Shown here piece by piece: positions 25,879-35,005 of a DNA stretch of 64,000 nucleotides. A program made the position numbers and the translations under genes. Origin of the DNA: Panopea generosa (lineage: Eukaryota > Mollusca > Bivalvia > Adapedonta > Hiatellidae); contig CM055901.1 of assembly GCA_029582155.1 (NCBI GenBank), positions 26,555,404 through 26,619,403 of the forward strand, read 5' to 3'. Numbering within the stretch: position 1 is the stretch's first letter; each line of letters begins with the position of its first letter. The notes under the pieces are model-generated. The model was not told where the DNA came from. It did not search any database and was given only the letters and a program-made list of their open reading frames with translations.

Positions 25879-26310
25879 CAGGTCTCACTACTCTGTTGAA
25901 TTTTGTTCTATATAAAATATGGTCTAGGATTTCCACGGTAAAAAGTATGTTTTTTTCATAATGTATACTCACATAAAATGCACAATAACTTGTAGTTTGA
26001 CAAGTTTGATCTTTTTTAAAAGAGGGTGCAGTGACACCCTAAGATCTTTTTAAAAAAGAAGTCCTCAAATGCTCATAATAACATGCATATGTTAAGATCC
26101 TATAAAAGTAACCTTTTTAACACCAGTGATGTCTTATTGCAATATATACTATATCAGCGTTTGATTTACTCATATGCAGCAAGAAATCATAACCATTATG
26201 AAACATTTTGAAAATATTTCATAACCAAATTACACAGGACATTTTTTAAGCGTAAGAATCTTGCTACTGTGGGAAAAAAGGGGCGTAACTGTGTAGTGAG
26301 ACGTTGATGG
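25879..26310 (+). repeat. RepA, copy 3
   Basis: Starts near CAGGTCTCACTACTCTGTTG, then ATGGTCTAGGATTTCCACGG. It holds the intact hairpin AGGGTGCAGTGACACCCT at about 26025-26042, CATTTTGAAAATATTTC, and the end block GGGGCGTAACTGTGTAGTGA. It is the most complete of the four copies and defines the right end with copy 1. Confidence 0.85.
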
Positions 26311-26837
26311 CAAGAGAGATCATGTAATTTAAAATACTTTTTAAGCATTACATTATAAATTTGGAAACTTGAACATAAAAACTTTTATCCCATTTTGCTC
26401 ATAGAAAACTATATCGTACATGTCACGAAACATTTTTCCCACATCACCTGACGAAAATCTGGGACCATATCATTTTTTGTGAACTTTTTCCTTATCCAAA
26501 AATCGTAATCTTATTTATTACGTTTACGAAAGTATATTAAAACTTGATTTAGTTGTAGGAATCTGTAAAAATATATATACGTTAAGCTATAATACTGACG
26601 TCAGTGTGTATGACGCCTTGCTTATCTATAAGAACAGAGTCACGATAGAACATATATTTAAGTTGGATTATTTAAATAAACAATGTGTGTAGATCTACTT
26701 TTAAATGTAAGTTTCTTCATTTCTTCATATACATGTGAATTTTTTTGGCATTAAATACGCATTTAAAAAGTAGAGTACTTTCGTGTTGAAAGCGATTAAC
26801 GAGGAACTATCATTTGACTGAGATGAACGGGAGAAAA
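26311..26837. other. Background sequence, nothing recognised
   Basis: AT-rich with no repeat structure or coding block that I could identify. Confidence 0.4.
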
Positions 26838-26995
26838 AAATCCACTATGAGTTCATCCATGCGGGATAGAAAAAAGTCTCACTTTCTGGGTTAACATTAC
26901 AATCTGGAAACTCGACAAAGTGTCGTCCCTGCATGTAATTTTGACCCCTCGGATGAGATATTTCTATCCCACATATTTACTCATGCTGGATTATT
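26838..26995. mobile_element. Small foldback (inverted-repeat) element
   Basis: Arms of about 44 bp (26838-26881 and 26953-26995) are imperfect reverse complements. The clearest shared blocks are AATCCA..ATGAG, GGGATAGAAA and TCTCA. About 70 bp lie between the arms. Coding capacity is nil. The structure is that of a small MITE or foldback element; no target duplication was confirmed. Confidence 0.5.
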
Positions 26996-27084
26996 ATAAT
27001 CATTGAAATGGAATAAATTCCAAGGACGGCATCTTTCAATTCTTTAACAATTCCTTGATTACAGCACTTTCGTTGATATCATAG

Positions 27085-27183
27085 AATTGTATGTAATTTA
27101 ACATCGCCCTCGTGACCTGGGACGCTGTATAATAATTGTATGTAATTTTACATCGCCCTCGTGACCGGGGACGCTGTAATACA
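27085..27183. repeat. 49 bp direct tandem duplication
   Basis: AATTGTATGTAATTTAACAT...CGCCCTCGTGACCTGGGACG occurs at 27085 and again at 27134 with two or three differences. The GC-rich core CGCCCTCGTGACC stands out from the surroundings. Confidence 0.85.
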
Positions 27184-28061
27184 TAAGTGATGTTATTTGA
27201 TATACACATTCAATATCTATTTTACAAGTGTACTATGTGTGGCATTAAGCATTGTGTAATCTCTCCGTTTTAATTGTTGTTTTTTATCCTGTCGATTCCC
27301 TTTTGTAATGGTAATTTATGTTCTGCCGCTCTGACCGAAACTGAATATGGAAACATTCATGCATTGTTGCCATGGTTACCAGATATAAAGCAGGATACGA
27401 ACATTCTTAGGATACAAATGAATGACTAAAATCTGATAAATGCGAATAACATCACATCGTAAATGTCTGATCACGTGATAAATATTCGCTGCAAAAGTCA
27501 ATGAGAGACAGAGTACAGTTAGTGAGTTAGCTAGGCTGAATATCAAGGAAAAAGACAAACAGTTCACAAATGCACCAGAGTTGTCTTGCTCATATTATAA
27601 AGGATGAAGAGTTGTTGATACCATTTTTCGACTAAACTATCCAAGATTTATGCCTATGAACCCATACAGTGAATATTGCTGCCAATAGTAAAAGAATGAT
27701 TTAAATCAATGAATACAGATTATCGTAATTACACAAGATTATCATTATATACTATTGGCAAATTGATATTAGTTTTTAAAATATTCTTAAAGTCATTTGA
27801 TAATTTGTGAGCAGATTGCAAATACCATAAGAAACCACCAGTGTTTAGCCACTCTGATAATATTTTGATGAAATTTCTTTCTGTCTGGGAAACAGTGGTA
27901 TGGTTAATATGCAAATTAGATTTGAATGTATTATCGAAATTCTAAATAGCATACTTATATAACAAACAATTTAAGGAACATTCAGAGGACACACCTACCA
28001 ACAGCATAAACAGAATCAATATATAGAATACTGTAAACTACATACATACAGAGGTAGTGAC
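27184..28061. other. Background sequence, nothing recognised
   Basis: Short minus-strand open frames (27567-27376 and 27914-27729) carry no motif. No repeat seen. Confidence 0.4.
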
Positions 28062-28490
28062 TACAGGTCTCATTACACTATAAAAATTAGGTCTAGGATT
28101 TCCAAGATAAAAAAAGAATTCCACATAGAATTTGTTTTAAAGTAATTTTTTTCGCAGCAGAATTGTATATCAACATAAAAATTCACACTAACTGGTAGGT
28201 TGACCAGCTTGTTGTTTTTAAAGAGGGTGCAGTGACACCCTGAGACTTTTTGAAAAAAGAAGTTCTAAAATTCTCATAAATACATGCAAATGTTGAAACA
28301 CTATAAAAGTCACAGTGATGTCTTATTGCAGTACATGCTATGCCAACTCTTGCTCTACTCATCTGCAGCAAGAAACCACAACCACTATGAACCATTTTGA
28401 AAATATTTAAAAAACAAATTACTAACGCCTTTTCTTTAAGCGTAAGGTCATGTTACCGTGGGAAAAAGGGACTGTGTACTGGGACGCGCA
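28062..28490 (+). repeat. RepA, copy 4
   Basis: Contains TTAGGTCTAGGATTTCCAAG, AACTGGTAGGTTGACCAG, the intact hairpin AGGGTGCAGTGACACCCT at about 28225-28242, CATTTTGAAAATATTT and GTTACCGTGGGAAAAAGGGA. The end block is shorter than in copies 1 and 3. A 70-codon minus-strand open frame lies inside, but the corresponding frame has stops in copy 1, so it is not a conserved coding region. Confidence 0.85.
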
Positions 28491-29072
28491 TGGTCTCACC
28501 AGGAACGGGCAGTGACAACAATCATCACATGCAATCTGGTTAACTGGTGCCACAACTTTGTTCTTACCCTGTATTCTTTTAAATCAGTGGTACGATAATA
28601 TGCAATTCCAGTATTTGTATGTTGTTGTTAAGTAAAATACGCGGTATTGTCACCAGGCAAGTGCACCAAGCAACGAGTACGACAGCGTATTTGTCTACGC
28701 CGATTTAACAAAATCAATATTGAAACAGTAATTACATTTACTTGCAACTTAAAACTGACTTCTACAGTTTAGACGTTTAGCTTAACTTTATTTGTCTAGA
28801 TTTATTTTCAAACAATGCTATGGGAATTAAAACACATAATTGCTGTATATTTAAAACAAAATACGCTGAAGGTCATTTAAATGATAACTAATGCTTGCGT
28901 CACGTGATGCATTTTGTTTATACACCAGCAGCTGCAGATAATATGACAGAGTTATATAATATTGGTATTGAACTATTAACAAATGATTTAGTAATCTTGA
29001 ACTTTGGCTCTATAGGTTTGATTGTCTTCCTATTAAATAAGAAGGCGGTAACTCCTGATTTACCGATAATAT
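28491..29072. other. Background sequence, no recognised gene
   Basis: An 83-codon plus-strand open frame (28895-29146) runs from here into the left end of the next inverted-repeat element. It has a hydrophobic middle but no recognised domain; since its end is transposon-end sequence it is unlikely to be a real gene. Confidence 0.4.
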
Positions 29073-29498
29073 GGGAGACTGGGGATAGTTGTTACAGTTA
29101 CCACACTGATGGGGATAACAGCTTACGATTTACCGACTCATATTAGCCGTATAGTTACCAAAAGCTCAATAATTGTAGCTTACAACATTGTTTAGTAATG
29201 TTAAAAATATTTCTGTCCACACAACTAGATGGGCTTGGGGTATAGTGTTACAAATCCGGGGTAAATTGTTACAATTTATGTATATTTTTTTTATATAAAG
29301 CAACGCTTATCATGTAATGCTTTTTGAAATGCTCTTAAAACGTATATAAGCAACTACCAAAATTCAAACTAGAAAAATATTCATAACAGTTCATCCTTAA
29401 AAGGGTATTCTAATTTCACTAGATCAATCTCTAATTAGTCTATAGCTTTATTGTGCACAAGATATCTTATCTCGTGTAACAACTATCCCCGGTCTCCC
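29073..29498. mobile_element. MITE-like element with 24 bp terminal inverted repeats
   Basis: The left end GGGAGACTGGGGATAGTTGT (29073) and the right end, read on the minus strand, GGGAGACCGGGGATAGTTGT are reverse complements over 24 bp with one mismatch (right arm 29475-29498). The interior is 378 bp, non-coding, and holds internal echoes such as GGGGATAAC and GATTTACCGA twice. I could not define a target duplication, so the superfamily is unknown. Confidence 0.7.
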
Positions 29499-29794
29499 CT
29501 TATATGACCATTGTCAAAGAGTGGTTAATATATGACATACTCGTGCACGCGCATGCATGCACGCACCACACCTGATAAACATTATATATAATTTAGAAAT
29601 ACGTATTAATAGCAAAAGTGAACTAAAAGAGTAAAAGCGGAGAAATCTTTTAGAAATAATGTTCCGTTTTAACCAAATATGACCATATCTTTGATTAGTT
29701 CGTTTTGATATCATATCATGAGTTACACGATGTAAAAGAATCTACTACATTTTTTCCCAGACTTAAATGACAAATATAGCAAAATCCAATCTCC

Positions 29795-30485
29795 CTCAGA
29801 TGTCTCATATTGTTTACGAAATAATCAACCGCAGGATGTATGTAGCGTTTATAGACAGGAATGCATTTTTTCATGTTACTGAAGAGAACCAACGACGGAT
29901 ATTAAAATAAACTACGTGCATGTTTTCTTTTCAAGTATTAATAATAGCAGATATAAATTAAACGAACTTATATAGCTTGAAGAGGCTTAATATCAGTTTA
30001 AATCGTAAAATGAAATTCTGTCCAACTTTTAAAATAGTTCTGATTTAATTTGTCCTTTGAGATGCTTTCACTTGATACGTCTTCACATGTGTTAAGTTAC
30101 GATGACGAGCATGCAATACACTTTGTAATGTTTCTTGGCTTTGTACATTGCGACAGTCGGGCCCGATTAGCTCAGTCCGTAGCGCGTGAGTTCGAATCCC
30201 CGCCCGGCAACAGTCTCTGTGATGATTGATTCACGGCATTGAGTCTCATTATCATTCGTCTCTCACCGATGATTCAAGTGAGAAAGTTATAAGTTACTTG
30301 CGGAGATGGGATGTGCTTGAGTACTGGTTAATCTTTCAGAATCCCAGGAAACAGTGGCTAGGTTAACTGATCGTCTGTTAGCCCTCGATGGCATAAAAAT
30401 GACGCTAAATATTCAATAAATCAATCAATCAACATTGCGACAGTTGCTTTTATAGAAAGACAAACGTATTGACAATGTTTGTTTT
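29795..30485 (+). repeat. Dispersed repeat RepC, copy 2 (carries a SINE)
   Basis: Matches 15380-15800 in gapped blocks: CTCATATTGTTTACG...ATAATCAAC; ATGCATTTTTTCATGTTACTGA; GAGCATGCAATACA; and, either side of the SINE, TACATTGCGACAGT then TTGCTTTTATAGAAAGACAA. The family-3 SINE at 30158-30431 is nested in it. Confidence 0.6.
30158..30431 (+). mobile_element. tRNA-derived SINE, family 3, with 13 bp target duplication
   Basis: The insertion is bounded by perfect duplications of ACATTGCGACAGT at 30145-30157 and 30432-30444. The head has the A box GATTAGCTCAGTCCGTAGCGC and the B box GAGTTCGAATCCCC. About 28 bases of the anticodon arm are deleted compared with the copy at 43231-43499. The body continues with GATGATTGATTCACG, ATTATCATTCGT and GTTAGCCCTCGATGGCATAA and ends in an (AATC)n tail. 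The perfect target duplication implies a fairly recent LINE-mediated insertion. Because both promoter boxes survive, polymerase III transcription is conceivable. Confidence 0.9.
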
Positions 30486-30520
30486 GTTAATAAATGGTGT
30501 TTAACACTATTGTACCAACA

Positions 30521-31090
30521 TGCAATACTACCAGACTTAAGTTTCATAAGTAGAGGAAGAACTCATTTCTCACAATCCACACTTTCGCAAGTAACTTGCA
30601 TTATTTTATTCATACTCAGCAGCAGTAATTGTAACAACAATGATATTACGGATTCTGATTGGTTGAAAAAAAGTATACTTTTTAATTTCAGATAAAGTGA
30701 GTTAAGAAGAACCATTCATTTTCTTGCATACACCTAACTCTCGTATGCCTTTTTGCCTTGAGTTCAACATTCTTTAATAGCATTAATGTATGAAATTAAC
30801 AATTTAGACAGTATGTTATTAGCACATGAACTGGAATTCGCTATACAATCCGATTTATATGCTTATGTTTTTGTATCCAGGATAAGGATATCTGCATTTT
30901 TACCAAGGTTTGATATTGCTATCTCACCTTAAGACCGTATTAAATTCTCGCGCTATACGCCATTCATAAAATCATCGTGCTTTGACGTATTTATTCATAA
31001 ATACTATGGTATCCTTGCGATACTATAAAAACAAACCAAAATAGAAACCTTAAACAATCAAACAGGGCTGTATTCAAGAAAAATGTATCT
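30521..31090. other. Background sequence, nothing recognised
   Basis: No gene or repeat seen. Short open frames only. Confidence 0.4.
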
Positions 31091-31184
31091 TTCATGAGTT
31101 TAAGGTGCGGATGGAAAATTCTGTCTCTGGGGATAACTGTTTTCCCTCGGGTTGGCATTTATATCCGCACCTTAAATCCATGAA
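31091..31184. repeat. Imperfect hairpin: 22 bp arms, 50-base loop
   Basis: Arms 31091-31112 and 31163-31184 pair over 22 bp with two adjacent mismatches. The shared core is TTTAAGGTGCGGAT. The loop itself contains GGAAAA and TTTTCC, which could pair. The overall size (94 nt) is in the range of animal microRNA precursors, but arms this well matched are equally typical of a small foldback transposon. Confidence 0.7.
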
Positions 31185-31639
31185 GTATACTTATAACGAA
31201 ACATAGGAATCTAATACATGTACGTTGTAAGATGCTGTTCCTGTTTTTCCTGTAAAACTATACGGACTGATTACAATATTCGATGTGCTTATTTACAATA
31301 TCCGATTCTATGGAAAGTACAGATGGTTAGTGCTTTCTTAAAACATTGACATTATATAAACTCCAGATAACAATATTATTTGGCAGTTTTATCAACTATC
31401 ATAAAAGCAGATTTTAAATGCACCTTAAATTCTTTATTCAATTGACGAAACATAACCGTCGATCTACAGAGAGATGTGTTGACTTTATCAAAGGCAACTC
31501 GACATTCATTGATAATAACAACAACATTCAAAGATCATTTAATTTAGAAGTTGCATGTTCTCTACAACACCATTTAAGAGTCTGTGTAATCTTATCACAG
31601 CAATCATCCATATTTATGAGGCCCTCCCGGGAGTTTTGA

Positions 31640-31745
31640 TGATCTGAAGAACATGGCCATTTATTTTCAGAAATCTGGAGAACATTGGTCATTACTTTCA
31701 GAGATCCAGGGATCAAAGGCCTTATTTTAGAGATCAAGGGATATT
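31640..31745 (+). repeat. Degenerate minisatellite, about 35 bp unit
   Basis: The loose phrase GAGATC(C/T)GGGGAACA-TGG-CATTACTTTC recurs three or four times. The same family occurs at 33470-33660. In both places a minus-strand family-1 SINE lies just downstream. Confidence 0.65.
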
Positions 31746-31894
31746 GTCCTTAATGAAAAAACAACAACAAACAAATTTGATCAAATTTGATCAATTTTAT
31801 CAGAGACAGATAAACAGAGAAAGGCAACTGGAGGCACTTGTCTAAATTTCAGGTGGCACATTTTGGCTTTTTCTAGTTTAGATTGAACTTATTT

Positions 31895-32092
31895 ATTTTA
31901 CTTCGATTTTAAAACAAGTTCTAACGACTTAGACAAATTACGCTGAAAGTCTTCCTAGGTATAACTAGTACCAAGCATATGTAGAAAAAGTGTCTTGCTC
32001 AAGGACACCACACATAGTCGTGGCGAAGGATTGAAATATCCACGACCCTCCGATCACGGGTTCGGTGCTTTACCACTATAGCATGTGGCGTT
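31895..32092 (-). mobile_element. SINE family 1, near full-length, minus strand
   Basis: On the minus strand the order is CTATAGTGGTAAAGCACCGA (A-box region), GTGTGGTGTCCTTGAGCAAG, CATATGCTTGGTACTAG, TACCTAGGAAGACTTTCAGC and TTTTAAAATCGAAGTAAAAT. The B box is degraded (GATATTTCAATCC) compared with the intact GGTTCGATCCC at 2674, so this copy is probably silent. Confidence 0.8.
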
Positions 32093-32888
32093 TTCTAAAT
32101 CATGGAAACACACATCCTCCAGAATCAAACAACATAATTTTGTGATTATGGTATCCAAAGAAAGGGTTTGATTTGGGAGATTAATTTTTCTTTTTTTAAT
32201 TTAAAGAAATGAAGAATTTTACGCTTATGTTTTACGTTTTTTTTTGTGTGATCGTTTTCTCTTTTTTAGCCCATTTTTGAAATAAGAAATAAGAAAAACG
32301 ATTTCAATTAATATCAATATGAAACTTTCGGCACCGATGGCAAACTTACTGCTTCATCTTCCTAACTAATATTTCTATTTTTTATTGTGTTTTGTTTAAA
32401 CGTACATTGTATTTGTTAAATCAAGACTACCGTTTTTTGTTTAAAAATCTTTTTTTTTTCGTGAAATTTCAACATATTTCGATTTCAATCCGTAACAATT
32501 TAAATTCAGAAGAAAAGTATTAAATAATTGATAATTGGAACTAGTCATCATTTTTATCAGCTTTACTTTAGCACCAAATTGTTAAATTCAGACCAAGATT
32601 CGAAGAGTTGTTATAGAAATACTAAAGGTACCGTGGACATTATATTGCTACTAGTCTGCCAGTCTCTGTAATTAAGTCACTGATCTTATGTATAATTTTT
32701 ATACTTGATCAAAATTTACTTTTAAAATGAGACGTTGACTGCTTGAAACAGCTTTTGACAGCTTTGGAGGGTTCTTACGTGTTAGTCTGGCCCCCTGCAC
32801 AACTTCATCCCATAATCGTAAGTACCCGAAATAAGTTTTGGATGGTAATTCCGACCAAATATTTACAGTACTGCTGAGTAAAGAAAGA
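32093..32888. other. Background sequence, T-rich tracts
   Basis: Several poly-T runs (for example near 32237 and 32450), no repeat or gene recognised. Confidence 0.4.
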
Positions 32889-32950
32889 ATAGTGGAGTGG
32901 TTAATATCGTCGATTTCGGATCGTAAGGACTGGTGTTCAATCCCACCCGA
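32889..32950 (+). mobile_element. tRNA-like fragment (SINE head or tRNA pseudogene)
   Basis: AGTGGAGTGGTTAATATCG resembles the A-box region of a Leu/Ser-type tRNA, and GGTGTTCAATCCCACC resembles a B box at the expected distance. No acceptor-stem pairing or extra arm is convincing, and no known SINE body follows, so a functional tRNA is excluded. Confidence 0.45.
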
Positions 32951-33469
32951 CATTTACTTTTTTTATTAGATCGTGTTTTCACAATAAAGTCAATTATTTA
33001 TGTGTTTTTATACCTATTTATGTATATTTATTGCATTTTGTTAATTAACCGTTCAGCTGTTCAATTGTTTGTCTCTTCTGTCCTTCCATTGATATCTTCT
33101 TTGGCTCTACTTGCCAAAGGCCAGCAGGGCTTATGTCGTGATAAATTGTCCGGCGCTCATCCGTTAACCTTTTTCTTGTAGAAGCTATAGCATCTTCCAC
33201 ATTTTTCAAAGAATTTTATCCAAACTCGCACAACTTTTGTATAACCACAAACTCTTGAACCAGCGTGATTGAACCACAAATGCTCCCTGCCACAGGCTTA
33301 CAAGCACATTTTTAAGGAAACTTAAAGAACACTTTTTCTCTGAAAGTTAAAGCCATAGACCATATATATTTTAAACAAGGAAAAGAAGACAGTACATGGA
33401 TTTTGCTTATTATGATGATGTTTTAAAAAAAAATAGAGAATATTATAGTAGACGTTTCACTTATGGAAA
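32951..33469. other. Background sequence, nothing recognised
   Basis: An 82-codon plus-strand open frame (32933-33181) starts inside the tRNA-like fragment. It has a hydrophobic stretch but no recognisable family, and I do not call it. Confidence 0.4.
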
Positions 33470-33660
33470 CACTATTTGGTACTTTCAGGGAACTATGTTT
33501 AAAACTTTTGGAGATCTAGGAAACAGTGGAAATACTTTAAGAGATTTGGGGAACATGGACAAAATACTTTTGGGGAACTTTGGCAAATACGTTTGGAGAT
33601 CTGGGGAACAATAGACATTACTTTAAGAGATCCAGAGAACAGGGACCCCCTTGGGAGAGC
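33470..33660 (+). repeat. Degenerate minisatellite, about 35 bp unit (second locus)
   Basis: TTTGGAGATCTAGGAAACAG, GAGATTTGGGGAACATGGA, GGAGATCTGGGGAACAATAG and GAGATCCAGAGAACAGGGA are successive units of the family at 31640. A 72-codon open frame here (33396-33614) is only a translation of the repeat. Confidence 0.7.
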
Positions 33661-33689
33661 CTCATTTATAAAAGATGATAATCTGTATT

Positions 33690-33835
33690 TTTTTTAAACT
33701 TATTGACTTCACCTCGAATGTGAACAAGTTATTCTAAATAAGACAAATCACGCTCGGGACCTTCTTAAATAGAACCAGTACTAAGCATATACGGCTTAAG
33801 TACCTTGCTTAAGGACATCTCACATAGCTGTAACA
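33690..33835 (-). mobile_element. SINE family 1 body fragment, minus strand
   Basis: On the minus strand it reads AGGACATCT-like and CATATGCTTAGTACTGG and CTATTTAAGAAGGTCC blocks ending in TTCGAGGTGAAGTCAATAAG. The tRNA-like head is absent. It meets an oppositely oriented fragment of the same family at about 33836. Confidence 0.65.
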
Positions 33836-33935
33836 TCCTTAAACAAAACACTGTATCTGCATATGCTTAATGCTATATTATATTTGGATCTTTAGAAGAA
33901 AATTACGATTATATTTATCTTCAATCGATTTCACA
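33836..33935 (+). mobile_element. SINE family 1 body fragment, plus strand, highly diverged
   Basis: CATCCTTAAACAAAACACTG, CTGCATATGCTTAATGC and a later TCTTCAATCGATTTC follow the family-1 body order with many changes. With the preceding minus-strand fragment it forms a head-to-head pair of headless SINE bodies. Confidence 0.5.
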
Positions 33936-34774
33936 TAGATGACATGTTTGAACATGGTCGTTGGTGATTCTTCTTTTAAATGCTGTGTTTATCTCGGTTA
34001 CTTTTATATAGTTTCACAGCAGAACTATAGTTATGAAGAAAACACAAAGGGATCTATCGAATATCACTTATATCTCGAGAAGGGTAGGGAAGTCACGTTG
34101 ATTGGTCGTGGGATGCAATTTCCGTGTCCAGTACGAAGTAGATGAATTTTTATATATATCAGTTTTCTACGCGACAAATATGGCAAAAGTAATTTCTGAA
34201 ACCAACGTTTTTATTTGAAAACATGTTTTTACTGCAATAGTTTTATGGAAACGTGTCACCACGACGTTTGTTTTACATAATTAAAGGTCTAAGATAAGCA
34301 GGACTAGAACGTTTTCGTTTTCCATACATTCAGATCTAGCCGGTTGTGTTTGCACGTTTACGTTGTTAAGTAAGTTTCCCTCCTTTTGAATAGCAATTAA
34401 AGAAGATAAAAAAACTACGCATATCTATTTACACACTGATGTATATCGTATATAAAGGAAAATAGTCACTGAGAAACACTGTAAGATAAGGTGTTTGGAT
34501 AGAAATCGACTCCAATTCACAGCCTTAATCGCGAGAGATAGGTGCCGAGACAGAGCCTTGGACCTACCAGTCTCGTAAACAACGATAACAAAACATATGT
34601 CCAACAGCCAAGCTAATTATAAAAGACATCTGAAATGAAGGCAGAGGTTACTGCCTCTTAACATTAGTGGCAACGATGGAACTGGGGAGGTTAAACCCGC
34701 TTAACAATTGTATCGAAATGTGTTGCTGTTCCCAGTGTCATATCATACATCGAGACGATGGAAATAAGAAACGC
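33936..34774. other. Background sequence, nothing recognised
   Basis: A 68-codon plus-strand open frame at 33939-34145 has no recognised motif. No repeat array. Confidence 0.4.
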
Positions 34775-35005
34775 TCCTTTAGAATATTGTATTCGTGTAT
34801 GGTATAAAACACAATAATATTATCAACACTCCCATTTGAGATATTTCAAACACTCCAACGATTTATAAACGTCTGATATAAATTGGTTTGCGTTAACTGA
34901 GCTAAAAAGATAAATTCAGAAACTGTATTTACCGTCGTTGAGTGTATGGCTATGGCAACATTATTGATTTACCTTGAACGAAACGGCGGAATTAATACTA
35001 ATTGT
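34775..35005 (+). repeat. Dispersed repeat RepD, copy 2
   Basis: Counterpart of 20015-20260: AACACTCCCATTTGAGATAT, ATTGGTTTGCGTTAACTGAG, TTACCGTCGTTGAG, GCAACATTATTGATTTACC and GAAACGGCGGAATTAATAC. The copies are about 14.7 kb apart in the same orientation. Confidence 0.7.

Noticed and set aside
32889-32950. Possible Leu/Ser-type tRNA gene
   Set aside because: Box-like motifs only. No acceptor stem or variable arm pairing could be drawn.
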